64,000 nucleotides of DNA from Burkholderia sp. Ax-1719 (GCF_011753055.1 NZ_VWWJ01000003.1:186001-250000), one strand, 5' to 3'. Shown: positions 18,494 to 30,269, numbered from the stretch's first letter. Numbers and translations are program-made. The notes: generated by a model not told the origin, from the letters alone.

Positions 18494-20761
18494 TTACGCG
18501 TCTTCTTGCGCCTCTTGCTCCCCTTCGTTGCCGGAGAAGAAAGCCTGCACCACTTCGATCTCGCGCGTACGTTTGAACGGCGGCAGACTCTGCCAGATGC
18601 GTCGGCCATAGGGCTTATCGACAAGACGCGTATCGCAGATCATCAGCACGCCGCGATCGGTTTCCGCGCGAATCAATCGCCCTGCGCCCTGCTTGAGCGT
18701 GATGACGGCCTGCGGCAATTGATGAACCGCAAACGGGCTCAAGCCTTTCTTCGTCAGCGCATCGAGTCGCGCGGCCAGCACAGGGTCGTCAGGCGGCGCA
18801 AATGGCAGCTTGTCGATCACGACGAGCGACAAGGCGTCACCGCGCACGTCCACGCCCTCCCAGAAGCTCTGGCTGCCCACCAGAATCGCGTTGCCGTAGG
18901 CACGGAAGCGCTCCAGCAGTTCAGTGCGGCTCGCGTCGCCCTGCACCAGCAGCGGCGTATTCCAGCCGCGCGATTCGATCGTGTCGCGCAGCCGGTCGGC
19001 GATCTTGTTGACCGCACGCAGCGTCGTGCACAGCATGAAGACGCCACCGCCCGATGCCTCGATGGCCGGCAAGGCGGCGTCGAATACGGCATCGGTGAAT
19101 TGCGGCGACGACGGCTGCGGCATATTGCGCGGCACGTACAGCAGACCTTGTTGCGGATAATCAAACGGACTCGGCAACGTCATCGAGCGGCGCGAACTCA
19201 GGCCCATCTGCGCCGCATAGTGCGTGAAATCGCCCTTTACCGAGAGCGTCGCCGACGTGAAGATCCACGTGCGCGGCACACCGGCGCGCTGCTTGGCGAA
19301 AATCGGCGCAACCGACAATGGCGTCTCGTGCAACTGCACCGTATGCGAGAAGACCTCGACCCAGCGGACCTTTTCGTCGTCGCCGTATTCGCGGGTTTCT
19401 TCGCCCTGCGCATCGCGCTTGCCGTCTGTGGCCTTGACGTCAGTCGCCGGACCCTGCACCGTCCAGCCGTTGAGCACGCCCTGCAGTTCACGCGCGCGAC
19501 GCAGGCATGCGCCCAGCGATTCCGCCCGCTCAGCCTGACCGGCCAGCGCATTGGCCAGCGTGCCGAGTTCCGTTTGCAGGGTATCGAGCGAATCGAACAG
19601 CGGGTGATCTTCGGGCAACTGCGTGATCGACACGCGCAGCGAGTCTTCCTTGAACGCCAGACGCACGTCGCGCGCCGCACGTTCAAGCCCGGCGGCGAGC
19701 TTGACCCACTCGACCGCATCGCGCGCGTGGCTCAAACCCTCGGCGACGCTATCGCGCGCGAGTTCGAGGAACTGCGTGGTCGACAGCGTCTCGCCGAAGA
19801 ACAGCGTGGCCGTTTCGGGCAACTGGTGCGCTTCGTCGAAGATGATGGTGTTGGCGCTCGGCAGCAATTCGGCCATGCCGGTATCGCGCAACATGATGTC
19901 GGCGAAGAACAGATGGTGGTTCACCACCACGATGTCGGCCTGCTGCGCTTCGCGGCGCGCCTGCATCACGAAGCAGTCCTTGTAATTGGGACACTCCTGG
20001 CCCAGGCAGTTGTCGCGCGTGGAAGTGACCATCGACCACACCGCAGCCGTTTCCGGCACGCTCGCAAGCTCGGCCTTGTCGCCCGAGCGCGTGATCTTCG
20101 CAAAGCGGATGATTTCCTGCAGATACGACGTTTCTTGGCGCGACGGCAAGCGCCCGTTATCGGCCGTGCGTTGCAGGTAGTAGTGGCACAGATAGTTCGA
20201 GCGCCCCTTGAGCATCGCGATGCTCACCGGCACGGCGAGCGCATCGCGCACCGTAGGAATGTCACGCGCGAAGAGCTGATCCTGGAGGTGCTTGGTGCCC
20301 GTGGAGACGATCACCTTCCCGCCCCACAGCATGGCCGGCACAAGGTACGCATAGGTCTTGCCGGTGCCCGTACCCGCTTCGACGATCAGCGTGTTGTCGC
20401 CGGATTCGGCGGCAGCGTGAGCGGCTTCTTCGGCCTGCGGCGCGACGGGAACGGGCGCACCGCGCTCGACACGGCGCGCAGGACGCGACTGCAACTCGAA
20501 CGCGGCCGGTTCGGGCTGGGCCTGGGCGGCGGCTTCCATGGCGGCCGCCACGGCGCGCGCCATTTCGATCTGCGCCGCGCGCGGACGATAGCCATCGATC
20601 TCGCGTGCGAGCAGGCCATCGGCGGCAAAGAGGTTTTCGAGTTCGGCGCTGCGGCGCGTGCTCAGGGCGGACGCCGACGCCGCTTGCGCAGGGCGCGCGT
20701 CACCGCTGCGCGCGCCATCGTCGCGTGCAGATCCGGATCGGGAAACGGTCGTTGAATTCAA
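18494..20761 (-). CDS. ATP-dependent DNA helicase, DinG/YoaA type
   Basis: A 755-residue XPD-like superfamily 2 helicase. Motif I is VEAGTGTGKTYAYLVPAML and motif II is IIFDEAHQLPE. Between them lie the cysteines of an iron-sulfur cluster (YLCHYY, CLGQECPNYKDC), as in DinG and YoaA, followed by IVVVNHHLFFAD. Motif VI (QGAGRLIRAETDRGVL) is near the C terminus. Such helicases unwind 5'-tailed DNA, R-loops and G-quadruplexes. The N-terminal ~50 residues are low complexity. The start is a TTG at 20761 with AGGA upstream, so the first residues are less certain. It follows the DUF465 gene by 75 bp on the same strand. YoaA versus DinG cannot be settled by eye. Confidence 0.9.
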   Translation of the reverse strand: MNSTTVSRSGSARDDGARSGDARPAQAASASALSTRRSAELENLFAADGLLAREIDGYRPRAAQIEMARAVAAAMEAAAQAQPEPAAFELQSRPARRVERGAPVPVAPQAEEAAHAAAESGDNTLIVEAGTGTGKTYAYLVPAMLWGGKVIVSTGTKHLQDQLFARDIPTVRDALAVPVSIAMLKGRSNYLCHYYLQRTADNGRLPSRQETSYLQEIIRFAKITRSGDKAELASVPETAAVWSMVTSTRDNCLGQECPNYKDCFVMQARREAQQADIVVVNHHLFFADIMLRDTGMAELLPSANTIIFDEAHQLPETATLFFGETLSTTQFLELARDSVAEGLSHARDAVEWVKLAAGLERAARDVRLAFKEDSLRVSITQLPEDHPLFDSLDTLQTELGTLANALAGQAERAESLGACLRRARELQGVLNGWTVQGPATDVKATDGKRDAQGEETREYGDDEKVRWVEVFSHTVQLHETPLSVAPIFAKQRAGVPRTWIFTSATLSVKGDFTHYAAQMGLSSRRSMTLPSPFDYPQQGLLYVPRNMPQPSSPQFTDAVFDAALPAIEASGGGVFMLCTTLRAVNKIADRLRDTIESRGWNTPLLVQGDASRTELLERFRAYGNAILVGSQSFWEGVDVRGDALSLVVIDKLPFAPPDDPVLAARLDALTKKGLSPFAVHQLPQAVITLKQGAGRLIRAETDRGVLMICDTRLVDKPYGRRIWQSLPPFKRTREIEVVQAFFSGNEGEQEAQEDA

Positions 20762-20836
20762 GGCAAGCGGTTCCTGCTCGGTCCTCGGGGCGCGGCCCGA
20801 TTGCTGCCGCGCCCCGGCGCCTGCCGGGACCGGGAA

Positions 20837-21070
20837 TCAGGCGTGCCCGTTCGAGGTCTTCGGTAAATCGGGGTCCAGCTGCAATTGCAGCAAGAGAATG
20901 TTGTCTTTCAGCTTGAGCTTGCGCCTCTTCAGCTTCTGCAGCTCGAGATCGTCGAAGTCCGACGTCTCGCACATCCGCTCGATCACACGGTCGAGATCGC
21001 CGTGTTCCGATTCCAGTTGCAGAATGCGGTCACGAAGGACCTCGCTCTTGACTTCACGTTGCTCGCGCAT
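20837..21070 (-). CDS. YdcH-family small protein (DUF465)
   Basis: A 77-residue protein, almost wholly helical and charged. LESEHGDLDRVIERM followed by LELQKLKRRKLKLKDNI is the hallmark of the DUF465/YdcH family, small proteins of unknown function that form antiparallel helical pairs. Length is typical. The ATG at 21070 has a very strong ribosome site (GAGGAGG), indicating real translation. It precedes the DinG-type helicase on the same strand, so the two may form one unit. No function can be assigned from sequence. Confidence 0.88.
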   Translation of the reverse strand: MREQREVKSEVLRDRILQLESEHGDLDRVIERMCETSDFDDLELQKLKRRKLKLKDNILLLQLQLDPDLPKTSNGHA

Positions 21071-21172
21071 GCTCGCCTCCTCGTCATGAACGGCGTGCGC
21101 CTTGCGAAGGGTCGCACGCCTGAGGTTGCTATCTGGCTGAAAAAGCGTGGTGTTACGTGATGTTGCCGGGTA

Positions 21173-22177
21173 CTACTGGCCCTGCTGTTGCTGCTTGAGC
21201 TGCTGTTGTTGCTGCTCCTGCTGCTGCTTTTGCTGTTCTTGCTGCTGCTGTGCCTTCTCGGCCGCCTGCTTCTGACGCGCTGCGACGTCAGATGCGTGTT
21301 TTGCTGCGTCGGCCTGCTTCTGCTCGAACTTCTGGGCCTTGTCGGCGCGTTCCTGCGCCTTCTGCTGGCCTTCGCGTCGAGCCTGCTCCAGCTGGCTCTG
21401 GTAGTCCGACTGCTTCTTGTCGTACTGCGCCTGGTTGGCGTCGCGTTGCGACTGCGCCGCCGCGCCCTGGCGTTGAGCCTGATCAAGCGCGTGCTGCTGC
21501 TGCTTCTGCTGGAACGCCTGCTCGTTCGCGGCACGTTGCGGCGCTTCCGCCTGACGCTGCGCCTGATCGAGCGCGTGCTGCTGTTGCTTCTGCTGGAACG
21601 CCTGCGCGCTTGCGGCCTCGTTGGCGGCGCGCTGCGGGGCATCCGCCTGGTCGCGCGCGCGCTGCAATGCGGCCTGCTCGTCGCGGCGTCGTGCGTTATC
21701 GGCACGCTGCTCTTCGTCGAGCGCCAGTTGCTGGTGGCGGATATCCGCCTGCACCACGCGCATCGCATCGCGCGCCTTGCCCAGACAGTGATTCACGAAA
21801 AACGTGTCGTAGCAGTTATGCTGCGCCACGCCGTACTGATAGTTGTTTTCCGCCGTGCGACGATCAAGCACCTTCTGGCGTGCGGCAAAGTCGTTCTGGA
21901 TCGCCGCGTTGCCTTGAGCATCGGACGCACCGAGCGGCACGAGCGCACCCGATGCCGGGCGCGCACCTTGCGCGCCACCTGCCGTCGCATCGACGCCGGA
22001 AACCATCCCAGGGGCTGCTGCCTCCTGCGCAAGGGCCGGAACACTCGCCGTGGCCAGCAAGGCGACGGCACAAGCCGCCGCGCGGGCGGTGGTCCGCCAT
22101 GCCGCGTCTGCACGCGCATGGGACCTGACAGATACAAAGCGGGATGGGTTCAACGTCTTCTGAGGGCAGCGGAACAT
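21173..22177 (-). CDS. exported glutamine-rich coiled-coil protein
   Basis: A 334-residue protein. Residues ~17-50 carry a signal peptide core (AACAVALLATASVPALA). The next ~100 residues are a small domain with CYDTFFVNHCLGKARD, two cysteines that may form a disulphide. From residue ~150 to the end it is a Gln/Ala/Lys/Glu/Arg coiled coil ending in near-pure polyglutamine. Two imperfect repeats of 31 and 27 residues (AFQQKQQQHALDQAQRQ core) lie at 21551-21643 and 21467-21547. No enzyme motif is seen. The start is uncertain: the ATG at 22177 nearly abuts a -10 box, and a TTG nine codons in is possible. It is divergent from tex. Confidence 0.78.
   Translation of the reverse strand: MFRCPQKTLNPSRFVSVRSHARADAAWRTTARAAACAVALLATASVPALAQEAAAPGMVSGVDATAGGAQGARPASGALVPLGASDAQGNAAIQNDFAARQKVLDRRTAENNYQYGVAQHNCYDTFFVNHCLGKARDAMRVVQADIRHQQLALDEEQRADNARRRDEQAALQRARDQADAPQRAANEAASAQAFQQKQQQHALDQAQRQAEAPQRAANEQAFQQKQQQHALDQAQRQGAAAQSQRDANQAQYDKKQSDYQSQLEQARREGQQKAQERADKAQKFEQKQADAAKHASDVAARQKQAAEKAQQQQEQQKQQQEQQQQQLKQQQQGQ
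21467..21643 (-). repeat. imperfect in-frame tandem repeat (93 bp and 81 bp units)
   Basis: Unit 1 (21551-21643) encodes DAPQRAANEAASAQAFQQKQ onward to QRQ. Unit 2 (21467-21547) encodes EAPQRAANEQAFQQKQ onward to QRQ. They differ mainly by a four-codon insertion in unit 1, which suggests a recent internal duplication. Confidence 0.8.
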
Positions 22178-22184
22178 GCCGCAA

Positions 22185-22190
22185 ATTCTA
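22185..22190 (-). promoter_or_regulatory. putative extended -10 box (TGTTAGAAT) of the coiled-coil gene
   Basis: On the minus strand TG-N-TAGAAT sits just 8 bp from the ATG at 22177, so transcription would begin at or next to the start codon. On the plus strand the same gap shows TTGAGC, 16 bp, CAAAAT ahead of tex, a weak promoter candidate. Confidence 0.4.
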
Positions 22191-22371
22191 ACACCCCGCG
22201 GGTTGAGCGCCCCGCCATTTATGGCAAAATGCCCCGCTCCACTGGCCGGCGGGCGCGCTCTCGCAGCCCTGTCCCGCCGGTTGCCGCGCTGCCTGCCGTG
22301 CCGATGTCGTACACATTTCCGGCACGCCAGGCCGCACCGCAAACCGATCCTCGCAGGAATATCCAGACCCT

Positions 22372-24726
22372 ATGACGGAAACCGTAGCACTCAAGATCGT
22401 CCAGCGTATCGCCAGCGAACTGACCGTTCAGCCGCGTCAGGTGGCGGCCGCCGTCCAGCTTCTCGACGAAGGAGCGACCGTTCCGTTCATCGCCCGATAC
22501 CGCAAGGAAGTCACGGGCAATCTCGACGATACGCAACTGCGCACGCTCGAGGAGCGGCTGATCTATCTGCGCGAGCTCGAAGACCGCCGCGCCGCGATCC
22601 TTGCGAGCATCGACGAGCAAGGCAAGCTCACCGACGAGCTGCGCACCGCCATCGAGACCGCCGATAGCAAGCAGGTTCTCGAAGACCTCTATCTGCCGTA
22701 CAAGCCCAAGCGCCGCACGCGCGCGCAGATCGCGCGCGAAGCCGGTCTGCAGCCGCTCGCCGACGCCCTGCTCGCGAACCCGCTGCTCGACCCGCAAACC
22801 GAAGCCGCGCAATACGTGGACGCCGAAAAGGGTGTCGCCGACATCAAGGCCGCGCTCGACGGCGCGCGCGACATTCTCTCGGAACAGTTCGGCGAAACCG
22901 CGGAGCTGCTGGGCAAACTGCGCGACTGGCTGCACAACCAGGGCGTGGTGATGTCGAGCGTGGTGGAAGGCAAGGAAAACGAGGAAGGCGAGAAGTTCCG
23001 CGACTACTACGACTACTCCGAAACCATCAAGACCGTGCCGTCGCACCGCGCGCTCGCGCTCTTCCGCGGTCGTAACGCGGGCGTGCTGATGGTGAAGCTG
23101 GGTCTCGGCGGCGAACTCGATACGCAGACGCCGCATCCGGGCGAAGCGCATATCGCGCGTCACTTCAACATCGCCAATCAGGGCCGTCCGGGCGACAAGT
23201 GGCTCTCGGACGTGTGCCGCTGGTGCTGGCGCGTCAAGGTGCAGCCGCATCTCGAAAACGAACTGCTGACCAACCTGCGCGAGCAGGCCGAAAACGAGGC
23301 AATCCGCGTGTTCGCGCGCAACCTCAAGGATCTGCTGCTGGCCGCGCCCGCCGGTCCCAAGGCCGTGATCGGTCTTGACCCGGGTCTGCGCACGGGCGTA
23401 AAGGTGGCCGTGGTCGATCGCACCGGCAAGGTGCTGGCGACCGACACGATTTACCCGCACGAACCGCGCCGCGACTGGGACGGCTCGCTCGCCAAGCTCG
23501 CGCGCATCGCCGCGCAAACCCAGGCGGAACTTATCAGCATCGGCAACGGCACGGCCTCGCGCGAAACCGACAAGCTCGCCAGCGAACTGATCTCGAAGCA
23601 TCCGGAACTGAAGCTGCAAAAGATCGTGGTGTCCGAAGCGGGCGCATCGGTTTATTCGGCATCCGAACTGGCCGCGAAGGAATTCCCGGACATGGACGTC
23701 TCGCTGCGTGGTGCGGTGTCGATCGCGCGCCGCCTGCAAGACCCGCTCGCCGAACTCGTGAAAATCGAGCCGAAGGCGATTGGCGTCGGCCAGTATCAGC
23801 ACGACGTGAACCAACGCGAACTCGCGCGCTCGCTCGATGCGGTGGTCGAGGATTGCGTGAACGCCGTGGGCGTGGACGCGAATACGGCATCCGTGGCGCT
23901 GCTGGCGCGCGTCTCGGGTCTGAACTCGACGCTCGCCCGCAATATCGTCGATTACCGTGACGCCAACGGTCCCTTCCCTTCGCGCGAGCATCTGAAGAAG
24001 GTGCCGCGCCTGGGCGACAAGACCTTCGAGCAGGCTGCGGGCTTCCTGCGCATCAACAGCGGCGAGAATCCGCTCGATCGCTCGTCGGTCCACCCGGAAG
24101 CGTATCCGGTCGTCGAGCGCATGCTGGCGAAGATCAAGCGCGCCATCGGCGATGTGCTGGGCAATCGCGAAGCGCTGTCGGGTCTGGCGCCCACGGAATT
24201 CGTCGATGAGCGTTTCGGTCTGCCGACCGTGCGCGACATTCTCAGCGAACTCGAAAAGCCGGGCCGCGATCCGCGTCCCGAGTTCAAGACGGCGACCTTC
24301 CGCGACGGCGTGGAGAAAGTCTCGGATCTGGTGCCGGGCATGGTGCTCGAAGGCGTCGTGACCAACGTGGCCGCGTTCGGCGCATTCGTCGACGTGGGCG
24401 TGCATCAGGACGGTCTGGTGCACGTTTCGGCGTTGTCGACGAAGTTCATCAAGGACCCGCACGAAGTCGTGAAGGCCGGCCAGGTAGTGAAGGTGAAGGT
24501 GCTCGACGTCGACGTGAAGCGTCAGCGTATCGCCCTCACCATGCGCATGGACGACGATCCGGCGAGCGCCGCGCAGCGCAGCGGCGGCGGCGCGGGTGCG
24601 GGTGGCAGTCGTGATCGCAATGATCGCGGCGATCGTGGTAACAGCGCGAATCGCGGCGGTCAGCGGTCGCGTGACGCAGAACCGGCTGGCGCGATGGCGG
24701 CGGCGTTCGCCAAGCTCAAGCGGTAA
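22372..24726 (+). CDS. tex: RNA-binding transcription accessory protein Tex
   Basis: A 784-residue Tex protein of normal length. Domains in order are an N-terminal helical region ([20 protein letters not shown]), a YqgF/RNase H-like domain starting [18 protein letters not shown] near residue 330, a helix-hairpin-helix pair ([19 protein letters not shown] near 515), and an S1 RNA-binding domain ([20 protein letters not shown] near 660). A Gly/Arg/Asp/Asn-rich tail follows. Tex is a conserved nucleic-acid-binding factor that influences transcription and, in some pathogens, toxin expression. The ATG at 22372 is divergent from the coiled-coil gene. It is ended by the terminator at 24743-24772. 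Confidence 0.95.
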   Translation: MTETVALKIVQRIASELTVQPRQVAAAVQLLDEGATVPFIARYRKEVTGNLDDTQLRTLEERLIYLRELEDRRAAILASIDEQGKLTDELRTAIETADSKQVLEDLYLPYKPKRRTRAQIAREAGLQPLADALLANPLLDPQTEAAQYVDAEKGVADIKAALDGARDILSEQFGETAELLGKLRDWLHNQGVVMSSVVEGKENEEGEKFRDYYDYSETIKTVPSHRALALFRGRNAGVLMVKLGLGGELDTQTPHPGEAHIARHFNIANQGRPGDKWLSDVCRWCWRVKVQPHLENELLTNLREQAENEAIRVFARNLKDLLLAAPAGPKAVIGLDPGLRTGVKVAVVDRTGKVLATDTIYPHEPRRDWDGSLAKLARIAAQTQAELISIGNGTASRETDKLASELISKHPELKLQKIVVSEAGASVYSASELAAKEFPDMDVSLRGAVSIARRLQDPLAELVKIEPKAIGVGQYQHDVNQRELARSLDAVVEDCVNAVGVDANTASVALLARVSGLNSTLARNIVDYRDANGPFPSREHLKKVPRLGDKTFEQAAGFLRINSGENPLDRSSVHPEAYPVVERMLAKIKRAIGDVLGNREALSGLAPTEFVDERFGLPTVRDILSELEKPGRDPRPEFKTATFRDGVEKVSDLVPGMVLEGVVTNVAAFGAFVDVGVHQDGLVHVSALSTKFIKDPHEVVKAGQVVKVKVLDVDVKRQRIALTMRMDDDPASAAQRSGGGAGAGGSRDRNDRGDRGNSANRGGQRSRDAEPAGAMAAAFAKLKR

Positions 24727-24742
24727 TCGTTGCTCGCACAAC

Positions 24743-24772
24743 AAAAAAGGCGCCTCGCGGCGCCTTTTTTTT
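24743..24772. terminator. bidirectional terminator between tex and kup
   Basis: Stem GGCGCC with flanking A and T runs extends to 12 bp around a four-base TCGC loop, followed by eight T. It sits between the convergent stops of tex and kup and can serve both. Confidence 0.92.
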
Positions 24773-24810
24773 CGTCTGGCTCCGGCGTGAGCCGGAGCAC
24801 AAACCCATCC

Positions 24811-26697
24811 TTAGATCTCGATCTTCGTTCCCAGCTCCACCACGCGATTGGCGGGAATGCTGAAGAAGTCGGTCGGCTTGGCGGCGTTCTGATGCATCCA
24901 CGCGAAAATGCGCTCGCGGAAGATCGACATGCCCGGCAGCTGCGTCGGCACCACGGTTTCGCGCGCGATGAAGAACGACGTGTCCATCATCTCGAACAAC
25001 AGCCCTTGCGTGCGCCCAACCTCTTCGAGCACGGCCTTCACGTCCGGCGTCTCGTTGAAACCGTAATCGGCCTTCACGAGGAACAGACCGCCGCCGATGT
25101 CGCGCACGTTCAGACGCTCGGCATTCGGCACGTACGGAACGTCGCGGATCTTGAACGTGAGGAAAATCGTGCGCTCGTGCAGCACCTTGTTGTGCTTGAG
25201 GTTGTGCAGCAGGCTCACTGGCACGAGCGTGTCGCTGCCCGTGAGATAGATCGCGGTGCCCGACACACGATGCGGCGGATGCGCCAGCAGCCCCTGCAGG
25301 AAGGGCATCAGCGGAATACCGTCGGCGGCCGTGCGCTCCTTGACGATCATGCGCCCCTTGAACCAGGTCATCAGCAGGAAGAACAGCAGCGCGCCGATAC
25401 CGAGCGGCAGCCAGCCACCCTCTTCGACCTTCAGCAGATTCGCGCCAAAGAAGCCCAGATCGACGGCCAGCAGCACCGCGATGATGCACGCGACCAGCCC
25501 GCGGTTCCACTTCCACACCTTCGTCATGACGACGGCCACGAGCACAGTGGTAATTACCATCGTCGCGGTCACGGCGATACCGTAGGCGGCCGCCAGATTG
25601 TCCGAACTCTTGAAGGCCACCACGATGCACAGGATGATGAAGAGCAGCATCCAGTTCACGACCGGCACGTAGATCTGGCCAATCGCGAGATCAGACGTGT
25701 GCAGTACCTTCATGCGCGGCACGTAGCCCAGCAGGATGGCCTGGCTCGTGAGCGAATAAGCGCCCGAAATCACGGCCTGCGAAGCGATCACCGTCGCCAC
25801 CGTCGAGAGCACGACGAGCGGCAGCAGCGCCCAGTCCGGCGCGAGCAGGAAGAACGGATTTTCAATCGCGTGGTGGTCCTGCATCAGCAGCGCGCCCTGA
25901 CCGAAATAGTTGAGCACGAGCGAAGGCATGACCAGCGCGTACCAGGCGCAGCGGATCGGCTTCGCGCCGAAGTGGCCCATGTCGGCGTAGAGCGCTTCCG
26001 CGCCGGTCAGCACCAGCACGACCGAGCCGAGCACCACGTAAGCCTGCAGCAGGTGCGCACCCATGAACGTGACGGCGTAGTACGGATTGAGCGCGGCGAT
26101 CACGCCCGGCTGCTCGACGATGCGCGAAACGCCGAGCACGGCGATCGTCACGAACCACAGCACCATGATCGGGCCGAACAGGCGGCCGACCAGCGAGGTG
26201 CCATGGCGCTGGATCCAGAACAGCGCGATCAGGATCACCATCGTGATCGGCAGCACCAGATGCGTGAGCTTGGGCGCGGCGAGTTCCAGCCCTTCAACCG
26301 CCGACATCACCGAGATCGCCGGCGTAATCACCGCGTCGCCGTAAAACATGCAGGCGCCGAAGATGCCGAGCGCCGTGAGCACCACCGCCGCCTTGCTCCT
26401 GCGATCGAACGAGCGCAGCGCCAGCGCCATCAGCGCGAGCACGCCGCCTTCGCCGGCATTGTCGGCGCGCATCACGATGAGCACGTATTTGACGCTGACG
26501 ACGATCATGATCGCCCAGAACAGCAGCGAAATGACGCCAAGGATGGACGTGTCGTTGAGGGGAATGCCGTGGGCGGGGCTGAACGCTTCTTTGAGCGAGT
26601 ACAGCGGACTCGTGCCGATGTCGCCGAACACCACGCCGATGGCCGCTACGGCGAGCGAGGGTAGCGGCTGTTTTGCCACGTGCGTGCTAGTTGTCAT
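24811..26697 (-). CDS. kup: low-affinity potassium uptake protein Kup
   Basis: A 628-residue KUP/HAK/KT potassium-proton symporter. It starts with the family signature [21 protein letters not shown] in the first membrane helix, shows [19 protein letters not shown] near residue 120, and has about 12 hydrophobic helices up to residue ~445, then a cytoplasmic C-terminal domain of ~180 residues. In E. coli Kup provides constitutive K+ uptake, mainly at low pH or under osmotic stress. The ATG at 26697 is family-consistent. It is a single gene with a TAGAAT -10 box at 26737-26742, convergent with tex. Confidence 0.96.
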   Translation of the reverse strand: MTTSTHVAKQPLPSLAVAAIGVVFGDIGTSPLYSLKEAFSPAHGIPLNDTSILGVISLLFWAIMIVVSVKYVLIVMRADNAGEGGVLALMALALRSFDRRSKAAVVLTALGIFGACMFYGDAVITPAISVMSAVEGLELAAPKLTHLVLPITMVILIALFWIQRHGTSLVGRLFGPIMVLWFVTIAVLGVSRIVEQPGVIAALNPYYAVTFMGAHLLQAYVVLGSVVLVLTGAEALYADMGHFGAKPIRCAWYALVMPSLVLNYFGQGALLMQDHHAIENPFFLLAPDWALLPLVVLSTVATVIASQAVISGAYSLTSQAILLGYVPRMKVLHTSDLAIGQIYVPVVNWMLLFIILCIVVAFKSSDNLAAAYGIAVTATMVITTVLVAVVMTKVWKWNRGLVACIIAVLLAVDLGFFGANLLKVEEGGWLPLGIGALLFFLLMTWFKGRMIVKERTAADGIPLMPFLQGLLAHPPHRVSGTAIYLTGSDTLVPVSLLHNLKHNKVLHERTIFLTFKIRDVPYVPNAERLNVRDIGGGLFLVKADYGFNETPDVKAVLEEVGRTQGLLFEMMDTSFFIARETVVPTQLPGMSIFRERIFAWMHQNAAKPTDFFSIPANRVVELGTKIEI

Positions 26698-26736
26698 ATA
26701 CGCGGAGATCCGTTTGAGGCGGAAAAAACGAGCGCT

Positions 26737-26742
26737 ATTCTA
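26737..26742 (-). promoter_or_regulatory. putative -10 box of the kup promoter (TAGAAT)
   Basis: TAGAAT lies 39 bp before the kup ATG on the minus strand. No good -35 is visible. The remaining 260-bp gap to the phosphoribosyltransferase gene otherwise contains only that gene's terminator. Confidence 0.4.
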
Positions 26743-26908
26743 AACCGGCTTGGGGGCGGAACCCAGAGGCAAAGCTGGATGTTCGTTGTGGCCCCGTCAC
26801 GTTTCCAGTCCCGCGCAGTTTAGCATTCGCCTTTGACACCGTCTGTCCACATGGTGCGACAGCGGTGCGATTGCCCCGCAAACGCCGGTGCGTAAAGGCT
26901 TCGCGCAT

Positions 26909-26937
26909 AAAAAAACGGAGCCTCGTAAGGCTCCGTT
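26909..26937 (-). terminator. terminator ending the purA-phosphoribosyltransferase unit
   Basis: AACGGAGCCT and its complement form a 10-bp stem with a CGTA loop; on the minus strand seven T follow. It lies 21 bp past the phosphoribosyltransferase stop and marks the end of the long minus-strand run that begins near 44.4 kb. Confidence 0.9.
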
Positions 26938-26957
26938 CGATTCGCTGGACAGCGCGA

Positions 26958-27530
26958 TTACTTCTGCGGATCCTGCTGGGCCTGCTGGAGGCCACGCTTG
27001 ATCCATGCGCCCAGGTTGTGCGGACGCACCGTGTCCCATTCCTCGAAAGGCTGATGGATCCACGGGTTGGTCGGCAGATGCTGGACGAAATAGTCCGGCG
27101 TCACCTTCGAGCAGCCCTTGTACCAGAGCACTGCGGAACGCACGCCGGTCACCGCCGGGTAGCGCAGCTTCAGGTGTTCCTGCACGCGAGCGAGCGTGAC
27201 GCCCGAATCGACCAGATCGTCGACCAGCAGCACGTTGCCCGAGAGTTCGCCGCGCGTCATCGTGATGTACTGCGCGATGTCGAGTTCGCCCTGCTCCGTG
27301 CCCGCAGCTTCGCGGTACGAGCTGGTTGCGAGGATCGCCAGCGGCAGATCGTAGATGCGCGAGAGCTGGTCGCCCACGCGCAGACCGCCGCGAGCGAGAC
27401 ACAGGATCTGGTCGAACTTCCAGCGCGACTCGTGAACCTTGAGCGCGAGCAGTTCGATCAGCCGGTGATACTCGTCCCAGCCTACCCACAGATGCTTATC
27501 GTCGTTGCGCGGGTCCGTCATTTGAATCAT
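26958..27530 (-). CDS. purine phosphoribosyltransferase family protein
   Basis: A 190-residue type I phosphoribosyltransferase. The PRPP-binding motif NVLLVDDLVDSGVTL near residue 100 and the upstream ILCLARGGLRVGDQLS near residue 45 are typical. WVGWDEYHRLIELLA at the start and WIHQPFEEWDT near the end resemble xanthine/hypoxanthine-guanine salvage enzymes, so salvage of a purine base with PRPP is the likely reaction; the exact base is not readable. The ATG at 27530 has GAAG 6 nt upstream; an ATG three codons in is an alternative. It follows purA by 24 bp, putting salvage and de novo AMP synthesis in one unit. Confidence 0.85.
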   Translation of the reverse strand: MIQMTDPRNDDKHLWVGWDEYHRLIELLALKVHESRWKFDQILCLARGGLRVGDQLSRIYDLPLAILATSSYREAAGTEQGELDIAQYITMTRGELSGNVLLVDDLVDSGVTLARVQEHLKLRYPAVTGVRSAVLWYKGCSKVTPDYFVQHLPTNPWIHQPFEEWDTVRPHNLGAWIKRGLQQAQQDPQK

Positions 27531-27554
27531 CTTTTGCTTCTACCTTCTTACAAC

Positions 27555-28910
<1,356 letters not shown>

Positions 28911-28928
28911 TTAGCTGGTTAAAAACGT

Positions 28929-28934
28929 ATTCTA
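28929..28934 (-). promoter_or_regulatory. putative -10 box of the purA promoter (TAGAAT)
   Basis: TAGAAT 27 bp before the purA ATG on the minus strand gives a leader of about 20 nt. It would allow purA and the phosphoribosyltransferase gene to be expressed apart from hisZ. The -35 region is not recognisable. Confidence 0.4.
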
Positions 28935-29069
28935 CCTGGGTTCAGCGGCGAGGCCGCCATTTTTTCCCGAAATTCGCGGAATTTCCGTTTGCGCTCAACG
29001 GCATGCAGTTGGGCGGCGTGCATCATCTGCCGCCTTCCCGCACCGTTTTTGCACTATTCAGCGGACATT

Positions 29070-30224
29070 TCAGGCGCTGTGCGCTTCCACGACCCAGGCG
29101 CCATCGCGCTCGACCAGCACGCGGTCGCAGGCGAATTCGTCCATATCGTGTTCGTGACCCGGCAGCGCCTGGATCACCACTTCGCCCGCGTTGCGCAGGG
29201 CCACAACTGCGGCGCGCAGCGCTTCGTCGTGACGCCACGGCGCGAGGATCGCGCTGCTGCGCGCTTCCACCGGCGAAATACGCGCCACTTCGCGCAGATC
29301 GAGCGAGAAGCCCGTCGCCGCGCGGGCGCGGCCGTAAGCCTCACCCACCTTGTCGTAACGGCCGCCGCGCGCGACCGCGTTCGGCACGCCGTCGACATAC
29401 GCCGAGAACATCACGCCGCTGTGGTACGCATAGCCGCCCAGATCCGCGAGATCGAGCATCAGTTCGGCGCCTTCGATTTCGCCCATCAGGAAGGCCAGGT
29501 CGTCGAGCGCGCGGGCGATGCCCGGCAGCGCCGGCAGACGCTTACGCGCTTCGTCGATCACGCTGGCATCGCCATAAAGCGACGGCAGCGCGCGCAGTGC
29601 ATCGCGCGACACCGGCTGCAGATTGGCCGTGAGTTCGGCCAGGCGCGGCACGTCCTTTCCTGCGAGCGCTTCATACAGTGCATCGCCGAGAGCGGCCGCT
29701 GCCGGATCGGCTTCGAAGATCGCCGCGAGCACGCCCGCATGCGACAGGTCCAGACGCACCTTCGTGAGACCCGCAAGACGCAGCGCGTCGAGCAGCAATT
29801 GCTGGATTTCGAGGTCGGCTTCGAGACCGGCATGGCCGTAGATTTCAGCGCCGATCTGGATTTGCTCGCGCGTGGCGTGCAGGCCGCGCGGACGCGTGTG
29901 CAGCACATTGCCCGCATAGCACAGGCGCGTCACGCCCTGACGGTTCAACAGATGCGCGTCAATACGCGCCACCTGCGGCGTCATGTCGGCGCGCAGGCCG
30001 AGCGTGCGGCCCGACAGCTGATCGACCAGCTTGAAGGTGCGCAGATCGAGGTCGCGCCCGCTGCCGACCAGCAGCGACTCGATGTATTCGAGCAGCGGCG
30101 GCATGACCATTTCGTAGCCGTAGGCGCGGAAACGGTCCAGCAGGCGGCGGCGCAGCTCTTCGATCTTGCGCGCCTCGGACGGCAGCACGTCGGCGATATT
30201 CTCGGGAAGTAACCAGGTCGACAT
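29070..30224 (-). CDS. hisZ: ATP phosphoribosyltransferase regulatory subunit
   Basis: A 384-residue paralogue of histidyl-tRNA synthetase that lacks the anticodon-binding domain. It keeps the class II fold ([47 protein letters not shown]) but does not charge tRNA. HisZ binds short-form HisG and makes it responsive to histidine, controlling the first step of histidine synthesis. It lies upstream of purA rather than beside hisG; the link may be ATP/purine use, but that is inference. True hisS is in the same run at 38392-39729. The ATG at 30224 follows a 146-bp gap holding a direct repeat. Confidence 0.93.
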   Translation of the reverse strand: MSTWLLPENIADVLPSEARKIEELRRRLLDRFRAYGYEMVMPPLLEYIESLLVGSGRDLDLRTFKLVDQLSGRTLGLRADMTPQVARIDAHLLNRQGVTRLCYAGNVLHTRPRGLHATREQIQIGAEIYGHAGLEADLEIQQLLLDALRLAGLTKVRLDLSHAGVLAAIFEADPAAAALGDALYEALAGKDVPRLAELTANLQPVSRDALRALPSLYGDASVIDEARKRLPALPGIARALDDLAFLMGEIEGAELMLDLADLGGYAYHSGVMFSAYVDGVPNAVARGGRYDKVGEAYGRARAATGFSLDLREVARISPVEARSSAILAPWRHDEALRAAVVALRNAGEVVIQALPGHEHDMDEFACDRVLVERDGAWVVEAHSA

Positions 30225-30269
30225 CGGGGAAATCCTACGACGATAAGGGCCGCGCGTAAGCCGAAACGT

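Noticed and set aside
21188..22375. Leucine-rich open frame opposite the coiled-coil gene
   Set aside because: The poly-Leu stretch is the complement of CAG/CAA glutamine codons; not a membrane protein gene.
29070..30224. A second histidyl-tRNA synthetase
   Set aside because: The sequence matches HisZ in length and start and lacks the anticodon-binding domain; the true hisS is at 38392-39729.
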